From Anaeramoeba flamelloides (Eukaryota > Metamonada > Anaeramoebidae), in the NCBI GenBank assembly GCA_027625915.1, contig JANTQA010000008.1:11843001-11907000 (forward strand): a stretch of DNA of 64,000 nucleotides. The letters are read 5' to 3'. Positions 46,048-58,700 of the stretch are shown here, one piece after another. The number at the start of each line of letters is the position of its first letter. Within the stretch, counting starts at the first letter, position 1. Position numbers and translations under genes: made by a program. The notes under the pieces were generated by a model. That model saw only the letters and a list, made by a program, of their open reading frames with translations. It searched no databases and was not told the DNA's origin.

Positions 46048-46775
46048 GTTCTAGTCATATAACGTGTATTTGCTCCATACCCAAGGAGTAACTTGAAACC
46101 AAAAAGGTTATTGTGAAATTGCCCTGTCTTTTGATTGACAAAATTCAATTAACAAAAAAAAATTTTGAGAGGATCTCATTGACAAAAAATTCAATTTAAA
46201 AAAAAAAAATTGAGAACTCATTGAAAAAAAATTCAATCAAAAAAAAAAGTTTAAAAGAAATCTCAATTCCAAAAAATCAAAATTTTAAAAAAAAATTACT
46301 TATACCTGTTTTTAAATTTAAAAAGGGTTAAATTTCTTCAAATTAAAACAAATTGTTTTCTTTCAGTACACAATCAATTTAATTCGATTTAATCTAATTT
46401 GTAGTTAGATTGCAACCCTCTATATTTGACAAAGTAAGGATTTTCTAACATTCTTTAGAAAAAAATAGCTCATTTGAGAAATGAAAAAAATGAAAGAAAA
46501 ATCTATCTGCAAGATATCACAAAAGCGTCAAAGAGTGACACTCCGAAACTAACACAGTTGTTTTCAAAATTATAATTCAGAACCATTCTAATTGAAAATT
46601 GAGTGTCTATCCTTGATAACTTTTTTCAAAAAATCTCCTCTTTTTTGATTGTTGATTTTTGGAGATTGATCACGCTTCAAACGTTGAATAGTTTTTGATT
46701 GGTATTAAGCATTCATAAAAATTACAATATTTAATTTCAGAAAATTATTTTTCACCGTAATGACTAGACCCTTAA
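46047..46775 (-). repeat. Dispersed repeat family B, most complete copy
   Basis: About 730 bp, the reverse complement of the window start (1-590). The ends mirror each other: TTCTAGTCATATAACG on the left and CGTAATGACTAGACCC on the right. Non-coding, with A-rich internal tracts. Probably a non-autonomous DNA transposon; superfamily not assigned. Confidence 0.6.
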
Positions 46776-47597
46776 TGAAACATTGAAACTTTTATCAAAA
46801 AAACATGGAAAATTTTGAAATAATTTTTAAAAATGTGATTTTTTTTTGTAACAATTAAAAAAAAAAACAATAAAAAGAATATTTAGATTCTATCAATAAA
46901 ATGAATTTCTAATTTCAATAACAAAACAAAAACTAAAATTATTATTTTCAATCTACGAAAAAAAAAAAAGAAAAGAAAAGAAAGAAAGAGGCCAAATGCC
47001 ATTCAAAATATAATTAAAGATATGCCTTATAAAGAAATAAAAAAAAAACTATTTTTAAAAATGAAAAAAACAAAAACTAAAAATCAACTTTTTATGAACC
47101 AATCTTTTTTTTATATAATGATAAAAGGGTAAAAAATTATCTATTAATTTGATTTAAAGAATAATTCAAATAAATTTGCTTTTTTTCATTTTTTTTTTTA
47201 AAAACGCAAATTACTGATTTCAAGCGAATTTAAAATAAACCTTTAAATATTGTCTTTTTGAAAATTTGAGTTGATCTCAAAAAGAAAATAATATTCCTTC
47301 GAATAAATGTATTTTAATATTCATCTTAATTTTTTTTTTATGGGCAAGATCAACAGATTTTTAAAAAGAAAATTTTCTTCCTTCAATTCTTTTTTGTTAA
47401 AAAAAATTTGGATTGTATTATTTTCAATTATTAGAAATTCTTGTTTTGAAGGAATTAACGTTAAATTATCACTTGTTAATAATTGAAAGAAAAGTCAATT
47501 AAAAAGTCTAAAAACACATTTTAAAAAAATGCAAAATCAATTTTTAAAAAATTCTCATAAAATAAGTTATAAATAATGGTAAACTATTTTATATAAA
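46776..47597. other. Gene-poor stretch with a possible exon
   Basis: AT-rich. At about 46.98-47.13 kb one plus frame reads 'KRPNAIQNIIKDMPYKEI' and runs to a possible donor (GG then GTAAAA at 47,130). Its phase would fit the orphan exon at 48,321. Lysine-rich, low-complexity sequence makes this weak evidence. Confidence 0.25.
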
Positions 47598-48010
47598 CTC
47601 TTTTTCAGACAAAGGGGTCCAATTTTATAGAAGAAATCGAGCACCTTATATAAGTTTAATCCTAGTATTCTCCTCAAAATCAATTTTCAATTTTTAGATC
47701 AAAATCATTTTTTCTAATTTGGTCAAATTTTTTGTTTTTTACTTTTTTTTTTGCTTTTTTTTTTTCTTTTTTTCTTTTTTATTTTTTAAAAATCAATTTG
47801 AAAATAATAAAAATACTTTGAAACTCCAAATTAACATTAAGAAAATGATCTGTATTTTCCATTAAAAATGAATACATTTACTAAAAAAATCTTACGGCCA
47901 ACAATTTTAATTTTCCAAAAGAAATTGAGAAATTTTGTACGATACTTTTCCAATGAAAGTACAAAAAAATTTTTTTACTTTTTTTTTTTTTGAAATTTAT
48001 AGTTTGTACA
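47598..48010 (-). repeat. Dispersed repeat family D, copy 2
   Basis: Inverse of 19,572-19,955. The left end holds 'TTTTTCAGACAAAGGGGTCC' and the interior 'AAATCTTACGGCCAACAATT'. Non-coding. Confidence 0.55.
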
Positions 48011-48320
48011 GTTATTTCTTATAGAATATCAACTCTAATCCGAAGTTTATTATTTCACTTATTTCCAAACAATCTTATGTTGATTGGTTCTTAAAAATAA
48101 AGTGAATTTTTCATTTTTGGCGAGTACCCTTGAGTGAAATGGAGTTTACATTTAGTAAAAAAAATTCTCAAATCACACGTTTTTCAAATCACTATTCTTT
48201 TTAATCAAAAAGAAATATTAATTTTTTTATTAAAAATCAATCAACATAAATCCTTCAAACTAAATAAAATTTTAAAAATTATATTTGTTTATTATAAATA
48301 TTTACACAATTTAATTATAG

Positions 48321-48681
48321 AATTACCTCTGCACCAGCTTTATCTGGAACAACAAATGATTGGAGTAGAACAGGTTCCAGAAAGGTTGTTAAAGGTCTGC
48401 ACAATGAATTTTTAGGAGATATTGAAAAAATGAATGATCTTTTTCTTGCAGAATTTGATGATTTAAATCCAGAAAATGAAAATGAAAAAAATGAAAAACA
48501 AAAGGAAAGGAAAAATGAAAAAAATAAAAACAAAAAAAAGAATAGCAAAATGAGTAAGGATGAAGAAACAGAAACAAATGAATATGATAAAATGATGAAA
48601 ATGATGAAAATGGCTGAAAAATCAGATACAACAACAACCACCAAAGGTTGGAAAAAAAAATTTTGTTGCACCATTCTTTAA
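48321..48681 (+). CDS. Orphan 3' exon with CaaX box, gene unidentified
   Basis: Open for 120 codons from a T/A-rich acceptor (AATTATAG) to TAA at 48,679-48,681. The first base completes a codon, so the upstream exon must end with two bases of a codon. The TTBK-like gene does not fit, as it ends in phase at 45,601. The start of the exon reads 'ITSAPALSGTTNDWSRTG', then 'FLGDIEKMNDLFLAEFDD', then a Glu/Asn/Lys-rich linker. It ends 'KGWKKKFCCTIL'. CTIL is a CaaX box (Leu predicts geranylgeranylation), with an adjacent cysteine that could be palmitoylated and a polybasic patch. The tail resembles that of the ras gene here ([12 protein letters not shown]). The product should be membrane-anchored. 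I do not recognise the family, and the 5' exons are unknown. Confidence 0.55.
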
Positions 48682-49099
48682 AATGCAATAAAATATTTAT
48701 TACATACATATACCTTATTATTTTTTATACATTTCCATATTCATAATATCTATAAAAATACATTTTGTTTTTGTATTTTTATTTTTGAGTTATTATTATT
48801 TTTATTTTTTTTTAATTCTATGGACTATATATAAAGAAAGAGACAAAGTTATTTAAATTTAAATTTCACTTGGAATAGGAATTTTTTTATAAAACCAAGT
48901 TATTTCCAATAAAGTGGGGCATTTTTTTTACATTTCAATAAAAAAATGTTCTTTGTTAGTGGATCTAAACTTTGTTTATGTCAAACAGGTCTTTATATTT
49001 TGTTTCAAATATCAAATATTTTTTATAATTGAATTTTGAATAATAGAGAAGAAATTATTTGAATAATAAACATCAAAGAAGATTCAAAATAGAAAAACT
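48682..49099. other. Intergenic between convergent genes
   Basis: Contains one isolated transposon end, TATTTCCAATAAAGTGGGGC near 48,901, matching the ends of the 54.83-55.41 kb element. Its partner end is missing. No gene. Confidence 0.4.
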
Positions 49100-49440
49100 C
49101 ACAATTTTAGGGAATTATTGAGAAAAACAACAATGTTCATTTTGATCTTCCAATTGAAGATTAACTAAAATTCCAAATAGAAATCAAAATGATTACTCTT
49201 CAATCATTTTTACCTTTTCAATAACATTTGAATAACAATTTTGACTTATTTAATATCGATCTTTTCAAATAAAAAAAAATTAACAAAAGTAAATGTGTCA
49301 AAAAAAAATTGAAAAAAAAAAAAAAATATGTAAAAAAATGATTTCAACTTGAAATTTTCCAAAATAAAATTTTTTCTTCTAATATCGATTCAAACCCTTT
49401 AAATATGTAATTCATTCCACTACATCTGGGCACCTTAGTC
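49100..49440 (+). repeat. Dispersed repeat family E, copy 1
   Basis: Aligns in direct orientation with 51,790-52,230 (shared 'GAAAAACAACAA', 'AATTGAAGATTAA' and 'TTTCCAAAATAAA' blocks). The right end reversed contains CAGACTAAGGTGCCCA, like the left end of the 51.6-kb copy. Non-coding, and just downstream of the TMEM181-like stop codon. Confidence 0.55.
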
Positions 49441-49792
49441 TGTAAAATTGTTTAGTTCCTGAAAAAAAAAATTTTTTTTTAAGGTTATTTCAAAAACTAT
49501 CAGAATTCAATTTCAGGATTTGGTTCAATTTTTTAATCAGTAAATGCCTTACAAGTGATTTTAAATTATAGTTATTTCAAAAAAGTAAAAATCAAAAGAA
49601 AAATACCGAAATAAGTTTTAGTAAAAAAAACTTGATAAATTTTTATTAGATCAATATTTTAATGATAATTTAGTATTTCTTATCAATTAAACAAAATTTA
49701 TTGAAATGAACTTTACTTTGTACGAATGGTTTCTTAAAATGAGTGAAAATGAAAAAAATAAATAAAGAATTTTAAAATTATAAAAAATATCC

Positions 49793-52700
49793 TTAATCTG
49801 AACTCTTTTCGGATTGTTCTGATTTTTCAGATTTTTCAGATTTTTCAGATTGAGAGTTATTTGACGATTCTTCAGATTTTTCTGATTTCATTTCAAAATC
49901 TGACTCTGGTGATTTTTTGTAATCGCTTGCCGTTTCGTCTTCGTCTTCATCTTCTAATTTTGTATGAGCGCCTTCATTAATATCATCAAGTATCTTAGAA
50001 CTTGGTAAATATGCAATTGAAAGTGAACAGATATACAGATTAACAATTACGAAATAAGACACGAATTCAATGGCTGTATTGCTTAGTGCAGGAATGAAAT
50101 TACCAATTAGAGTTACCAAGATCATAATAAATGTAATAATAAAAAGCGAGAAGAAAAAGTTAAGGGATTTTCTTTGTTCAGGTTTTCCTTTTGTTTCAAT
50201 AAAGGCACGGATACAAACATAAAATAACCATAAAATAACGATCACATTTATTATCCAATAAATGACCACTGCAGCTAAAAAGCCTGGAACATCATTAACT
50301 GTTTCAAATTGTGGATCGTCGAATTGATGGACACGGGTATAAATATAAATTGTAAGAAAAGTTATCCACATTATAATTAAGGGAAGTAATTTTGGAAGAT
50401 AAAATTTTAAAAATGAATGTTGGCCATTTTCCTATTGATCAAGATTTTTTGAAAAAGAATTATTTTTGATTTATTATTTGTGAGGATAAGAAAAAAAAAA
50501 TTATCGTTTATTTAGTAAATGAACAGATTTAAAATTTTTTTATTCGTATATATTACATATTAAAACAAGTTAACCAATTCAATCTGATACTAATAATTTA
50601 ATAGTTTGTACTTTTTTAATTTTTAATTTTTCAATTGATCCTAAAATGAGAATTTTTTTAAAAAAAAGATTTATATTTTGATAAATAATTGTAAAAAACA
50701 AAAAATATAATATTTCTTCAGTCAATGTAGAAAATTTTATTCTTTTTAAAATTGAAATAACGATTTTATTTTTAGTTATTTAATTAAAAAATTATAGAGT
50801 GATGATTATTTTTTTTGTACAAATGATATACTAAATATTTTGATTTTTTTAGAATATTTTTTGGAAAAAAATGTTTTTAAATTGATTTTTGTGATTTTAT
50901 TTTTAGAAAAGTAAATTTCATATTTTTGCTTTGAGGAAAAATAAATAAAAGGGTATTTTTTAACATAAAAAAAAAAAAAAAAAGAAAAAAAAGAAAAGTT
51001 TTTAAATCCCATTTTACAAATATAACTTTTTTATTATCCTAATTAGACAATAAAACAAACTTCATACAAAATTTTAAAAAAGTGTTACTAAAATTGCTCA
51101 AAAGAGTAAATCAAACAGTTTGAGAAACTATCATTAAAATGTTTATTCCTCACCTTTATAAAATAGGTATACTAATAGAAAAATATTTCGATTTTAAAAG
51201 AAATTATAAATATTTGAATTAAAATGAGAATCTGTTTTTTTAGATTTTGTAGGTTTTGTATTTTCTTTATGAAGGATATTTTTTTTAAAAAGTTGTTTGA
51301 TTTTTTTTTACTTTTTTTATTCTAATTTATTAGGATTTGAAATTTTAGTGTTTCAATTCTCTAATATTTTAATATAATAATGATATTTTTATCCATAACT
51401 TTAAGAATTTAAAGAATTTTAATTTGAACTTGAATATGGATTAATATAAATTTGAAACAGAATCTACTTTTTTTTTATTTTTATTTTATTTTATAATTCA
51501 ATGGATTTTTAGAGAATCATTATAATCCGATAGATAAAAAAAAAAAAGATTCATAAATTACCCTACTTTTTTTTGGGAATCACTAGAAATATATATAAAC
51601 TCTGTTTCAGTCAAAGGTGCCCAAGAAAAACATTTATTTCCAAATATCAATTATTTTTTATAATTAACCTTTAAAGAATCAAAAAGAAAAAAAGTATAAG
51701 AATACCCATCTGAGAATAGTTGATATCCTTCTCCGAAGTAAATCTAACCAAATCTATAAATATTTTCTTAAAAATTGGAAAAAGTAAAATTCTGAGTGTC
51801 TCAAATCAAGAAAAACAACAAGGTTTATTTTAATCTTAAATTGAAGATTAAATAAAAATCGAATAGAAATCAATATGATTATTCTACAATCATTTTCACT
51901 GTTTCAATAATATTAGAATAACTCATTTTGACCTAGTGGCACAAGATCTTCCATTAAAAAAAAATTTGCATAAGAATTACATTTCAAAAAAAAATTAGAA
52001 AAAAAGTAAATAGCAAAAATGACTATTTTTTTCTTTTTTCCTTTTAAGTTATCAAATACTTTTTATTATTTTTCCTAAATTGGAAAAATAGGAAGTTTAC
52101 TTTTCTTTAAATAAAATCAATCAATCAAAAAAGCAAACTGTGCAAAAATATGATTTCAATTTTCAGATTTCCAAAATAAATTTTTTCTCCTAATATTTAC
52201 TCAAACCATTTAAATACATATAATCGAACCATTACTATTCCTCTTTTGCTAAAAAATAGTTTATAATTAAAAAAAAAAAATAAAGAAAAAAAAAAGAATT
52301 TTACATATCTAAAACGATCGATCATTGTTAACCAAAAAGCAAATAAAGCCATAATAAATGTAACACTAAATATGGCATCTAAAACTTCAACAAAGCCAGA
52401 GTTGGTAAGTAAATTAAGTGGATGGAGTGGGTTATTGAATAACAATAACAATATCAAGAGGATATAAATCCATTTTTGTTCAGCTGTAAATGATCTAAAA
52501 GAGATTCCTTTAGTTGCTCGTGTAATAATAAAAAGCCAAGCAAGTACACCTAATACAAAAAAATATCTAAAAAATATTTCAAAATAGGACATGCTTTTAT
52601 TAACAAAATATACCTATTGTTTGTTTATATATATAAATATATAAATAAATATAGTTAAAATAAAAAATTAAATATAATAAAAGGAAAGATGAAAAAATAG

Positions 52701-55700
52701 TAATTAATAAAATTAATGGTTATTCTTCCGAAATATTCATTTATTTTTTGAATCAATTTCTGTATTTATTATTTTTAGTTATTTCGGTTTATAAATCATA
52801 AAAATAATGTTTATTCATACTGCGAATATAAAAATGGAAAATGGATTGTTTTTTCTTTTAAAAAAAATCAATAAAGATAAAAATTATTATAATAAATAAA
52901 TGAAGTTCCGAAATGATCATCTTTAGAATGCTTTTTATATAATGAAATAAATTGTGTTAATTGGGGGTGTAGTTTCAAAACACTGGAAGAAAATTGTATG
53001 AAATTTTGTTCCCTAGATTATTTTATCTATTTTTTGATTTTATGAGATTTGTCAAAAATAGACTCTTATCAAAAAAACACACAAAAACAAAAAAATTGAC
53101 AACTTTGTAATTAAAAAATATTTTTCTTTTAATGAAAGAGAACTTTATTTTTTCAGAAAAAAATATTTTAAAATTATTTTTCAATTCTAATTGAAAAAAA
53201 AATTCAATTATCTCATAAGTTCAAAAAGGAAAAAGTCAAATTAATGACAAAGTTTTCTTTTTTAATTGATTTTGTCAAGATCCTTTTATTTTTTTTCAAC
53301 TAATAATTCGAAAAAAATTTTGAGAAATTGAAATAAATTGTTTTTTTTTTCTTTATGAATTAAAAAATGACATTATAATAAAAATATTATTAAATTCACT
53401 CAATTACATCAGCACGAAGTTAATTAAAAAAAATTCGAAATCATTTTTCTATCGACATATTCAAAAATATCAGATAATATTAATTCAAAATATTAAAGTT
53501 ATCATTTTTTTATTTTTTTGTTATTTCATCACTAAAAGGATAATATATTTAAAGTTAAATTTTTTATATCCTTTATTGTGTAAAATTTTGTAATGGTTTA
53601 ATTTTCAAATAAATTATTAAAATTATTGCAACAGAATTTAAAAAATTGTTTTTTTTTTTGTACAATCAAAAAATATTTTTTCAATTGAAGGGAAATCATT
53701 TCTTTTTTGAGGAAAAAAATTTTTGGATTTTTTAAAAAATCAAGATAAAATTGAAAAGCAATTTTATTTACCTCTTACTTCTCTTACATCCAATTTTATA
53801 TTTAAGTATATTTACACCTTTATCCTAAATTTTATAAGACTTTGGAATAAAGTGGAAGATTAATGTAGAAAAAGAATTTGGTTTTCAATCATTTTTAATG
53901 TGATTTTAGAATTTGGAAACGTAAAAATGGTTTTTGACTGAACAAAATTTCGAAAAAATCATAAATTTAACAAGATCTCTTGATTCAAATTTCTTTAAAG
54001 TAATTAATTATGTTGTTTGTCATAAAATTAAAAGGAATAGAACCCGAAATTCAGATGGTCATTAAAACAAAGTACATTATTTTGGAACTATCTTTTAAAA
54101 ACGGGGTTATTAGTTAAAAATGAGAGACTTGTGTGCAATTTACAATTTGGTTGAAAATAAATCAACACAAAATGAAGATTTTTTCATTCAATTTCCCAAA
54201 ATATTTTTCCAATTATTTGTTAAAAAACACCAAAATATTTGCAAAATTAATTAGAAAAGATATTTTTTTTGATTTGATTAAGGTTTTTCCTTATTGAGCG
54301 TTTAAAATAAAATTTTAATAAGTACAATTTGATTTTAACGGGATTTAAAAATAAATGAAAGCAAAATGAATTTGAAAATTGTTTTCCATGTATAATTCAA
54401 ATAACAGTTTACTTTAACAGTTACAGTGAATTTACAAGAATATTAATAAAGTAATTGTGGTGAAAAAACTGTTACTTTCAAATCAATGGGAAAAAATAAG
54501 AAGAAGAGATACTTAAATTTTTTAGAAACACTTAGTTTAAAATTGGAAATTGTTGAGTTTTTTTGTTTACAACCATTTGAATAAAGTGAATACTAAAGGT
54601 TTTGAAAAGTGTTAACCAAACTAATGAAAATGGCCAATCAAACAATTTGAGAAACACTTTTTATAAAACTTTTTGTTCCTCAATTTTTTGAAACAGTTGT
54701 ATGTTTTTCAATTTATTTTTTTATTTTTTTGTTTTTTGTTTTTTTTTTTTTTGGTTTATTTCGTTCCAACGGAAAGTTTTGAATTGTTAAAAAAAATTGT
54801 CTCTAAATAGGTTAATTAAACAATCACTAAGCTATTTCCAAGAAAGTGGGGCAAATTTATTTTCAAATATATTTATGTAACTCAATCTTCAAAAAAGGAT
54901 TTAAATATATAAAATCATTAACCATCATTTATAGATTCTTGATAATAATTCAATTTGTTTCTTAGTATTGTATTGCATAAATAAAATCTTTTTTAATTTC
55001 TGATCTTGATTTTATCTGATATTTTTTTAAGGTGAAAATTGGTGTTTATTATTTTCTTTTTGATCGAAAAAAATATTTTCATAACTTGTATAATCTCAAC
55101 AAAATTTACAATATAATTAAAAACATATAACTACGTTTTAGTGTTTAAAAAATTATTTGTTCCCTTTCCATATTTCCGGTTTTTTATTGAAATTGGTTGT
55201 ACATTGCTTTAACCAAAAAAAGTGCTATTTTTTTTTTTCAGTTTTTGGGAATATTTCAACTAACATATTTTGAATTAAATATATAAGTGGTTGGTTCAAT
55301 CGGTATAAATATTAAACTTAATTTGGTAGAGTTAATTAATGATTACCATCACTAAAAAAGATTATTTTTTATGGAATGTAAAAAAAAAATGCCCCACTTT
55401 TTTGGAAATACCTTATTTAATGGTAGAGTTCTACAATGAAAATAATTTTTTTTTTTGAAATTCTTATAAGTGCCAAATATCAATTATAAGCAAACCAGAA
55501 TGAAATGTAAGATGAATTTCTTAAAACCAAAAATGATAAAGAGAGTACATTTTTTGAAAAAGATATTAGAAAAAACACTTAATTTTTTAATTTAAAGTTG
55601 TATTTTCCAAACAAATTCTTCGGATGATCCACAAATGCTATCCTTTTATTTTGGTTGAGTTCTATATGTCTTACGATACAATGTCAGTACTATTTTATTT

Positions 55701-58700
55701 TTTTTTTCTTTTGGGTATTTTGTTCAATAAAGCAATCCTTCAATTTTTAAATGAAGTGCTTTACGTTTTTCAAACATATTTATTTCAAAAATACCAACTT
55801 TGTAATGTGTAATTTTTTTTCTCGTAAAAAAAAATTTTAAGCTGATCAGTTTCAAAACAAAAGTTTTATCATTTGATGAGGAATGAATGAAATGAGACTT
55901 GTTTTTGAAAATTAACGAAATAAATTTCAAAAAAATTTTTAAAATGTGATTTGAGTCCGGTGATAATGTACTAAAATTAACTATTGTTTTTGCAATAAAT
56001 AAAACAATTCAAGAAGTAAAAGGTATCTATTGTTTTTTTTTAAATGACAATGAAGAAATAATGAGTCTTGAAGTTGGAATACTTTAGGTATTTTAGTTTG
56101 ATTAGAGGACTTTTATTTTTCTCAAAATGGATTATGAAATTTTAGGTTACATTTACAGTTCTTGAAAAGTGAGAGCACCCTTGTTTTTGTTTACCATTGG
56201 GTGTGTGCAACCCTCTCTGTACTAAAGCGAAATATGAGTCTAAAAAAAAATAAAATGAGAAATGGTGAATAAAATTTTATTTTGGTAGTGAGTGGTAAAC
56301 TTGATCAATGAAAACATTTTTTATATTTACCTTCTTTCTGGTTCTATTAACTTGATCTTCTCAATCATTTAAAAAAAACAACTTGGCTCTCCTAAATATT
56401 GCTTTTTTTTGATAATGAATCGGTTTTAAGATTTGGGCAAAGAGTACATTATCCCCGGATTCTAAGTCATATGATCTTTTATCCAAAGATTAAAAGAAAT
56501 TATTTTTGACAAAAAATGATTTTTTTTGGAAAAAATTGAGTTTTTTTTTGTTTTTATTTTTTTTCTACACTAAAGCCTTACTTATCAAGTTCTTAAAAAT
56601 AAATCCCATTTCAAAAATTGTGACTCACAAGAAATGATAAATTAAAAATATATATATATATATAGATATATATTCTGGTCTTCAAGAACAATTAATAATT
56701 AAATATTATTGATAATTTACTTTTAAATTATTCTAAATATAAAAAAAGCCTGATATTTCAAAAATTAAAAAAAATAAAACCAAAAACTAAAAAAAAGTAG
56801 TGAATCACAATTTTTGAAATGAGCATTACAGATTTTTTATGACCAAAATTTCACTGAGAAAAGGATAATAAGAAGATGTTTTGGTAATAATTATCTGTAT
56901 TTAAAAAGACTTTACATATTAAATTTTCTAAATGATTTTTTTTTTTTCCAACTTGATCTTTGCATAAAAAAAAGGGTCAAGAAAAGAAAAAGAAAAAAAA
57001 AGAAAAAGAAAAAGTAAAAAAAAAGAAAAAGAAAAAGAAAAAGAAAAAGAAAAAAATTTGTAAAAAAAAGAAAATTTTATCAAGCAAAACAAAAATTTGC
57101 AAAAAAGGAAAAAATGTTTCTGATCAAAAAATTGAAAATATTTTTTTGCGAAGAATACTGAATAAACTACTCAAAACACTTTCAGTAACATTATAAAGTG
57201 GGTCAACATTTTTGAAAAAATAGAATAGATCTAATATTACATTTATCCAATTAGTTTTTCGTTTAAGTCAGTTATTTGTACTTTTGTACTAAAAGCTCTC
57301 TAAAATTTAATACTTCCCCTAGAAATCAATAAGATGTTTCATTAATATACTTTGTAGTAAGTGAGGTATTTATAATAGAACAAAAAAAAAAAAAAAAAAA
57401 CGCAATTTTTTCCAAAAAAAAACATTTTTAGTCAAAGTAATTTATTTTAATTGTTGGATAAAAGATCATATAGAACTTAACCAAAATGGAAAGATTACAT
57501 TTGTATTGTATATGAAGAATTTATTATGAGTGGTCCCTTAAATTTTTAGAATATATTATTTTGAATTCGGTTGTGTCAGTTTCGATTTCTGGACCTTTTT
57601 GAGATCGCGAAGATTTTTTTTTTTTTTCGTTTTTTATGAATTCTTTTTACACAAAGAATATCATATAATCCTTATATTACCAAATACACAGTGTCAAAAA
57701 AAACATGTCCAGAGCATAAAAAAAAATGTGTTTTAAAATAAAATATGCTTTTTCTTCTTCTTGTTCGAATACAACCCCTAATTCACTCTCCAATAGTATA
57801 CCTAATCTCGAATCAATTTTGAAGGTAAATTCCATGAGTTTTGAGTAAATTTTAAATTTGGAATGTTATTTAGCAATTGTATTTATTCAAAATTTTTTGA
57901 AGTTTTCCAATTTTTTGTTTTTTTTGTTTTTTTAATTGATAAAAATTTAATCCAAAAATAAACTCTATTTTTTTGATATAAATTTTGCAATTTGATCCTT
58001 TATTTTGAGAATTTCTTTTTAAATAATCAAACTTTTTGAAACCAATCCATATTTAATTTGGATTTATTGTTGGTTTCTTTGATCTTTTTATGTCATAGCC
58101 TTTTTAGAAAAAGAAACACAACTTTAATTTGAAACACGGATTAAAAAAGTCTTCACTGACTATTTTGAAAAACAGTAAAAGGTATAAAACTTATTAAAAA
58201 TTGGGTTAAATCAATTTATATTGATTTTGTACTCAAAGAAAACAATTTGTTTCAAATTGAAGAAAATTTGAAGTTTGGAAATACAAAACTAAGAAACAAT
58301 TAATTTTTTTTTAAATTTGATTTTTTGGAATGGTGATACCACTTAAACTTTTTTTTTAATTTAAGTTTTTTGCCAAATAGACCGAAGGAATTTTTTTTGG
58401 TTCAAATTGATTTTTATATTCAAAGAAGTGCATTTTCCAGATACAATTTTGACAATAACTTTTTGAGTGTCAAGTTGTCCCTTGAGCAAAGAGAGAACAC
58501 ACGTTTAGTAACGAAAATCTTCAAGGTAAATTTGTAATTTACTTTTTAGTGGTTTCTTTTTAAGAAATAAATTTTTAAACCTGAAAAAAAGATAAATTTC
58601 TTGACCCTAAAACAAACAATTTGAAGAGAAACTTGGTTGAAAATTGAATTTTTTTGGGGTGTACTAATAAAAAAAAAAAAAAAAAAAGGAAAAAAATTTA

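Noticed and set aside
48134-48415. Plus-strand ORF overlapping the orphan CaaX exon
   Set aside because: It crosses the acceptor at 48,320 into AT-rich sequence; the other frame is longer and ends in a sensible tail.
48315-48709. Minus-strand Ser/Phe-rich ORFs at 48.3-48.7 kb
   Set aside because: Antisense shadows of the Lys/Glu-rich exon.
56960-57196. Poly-Lys ORF
   Set aside because: Purine microsatellite within an intron of the TMEM181-like gene.
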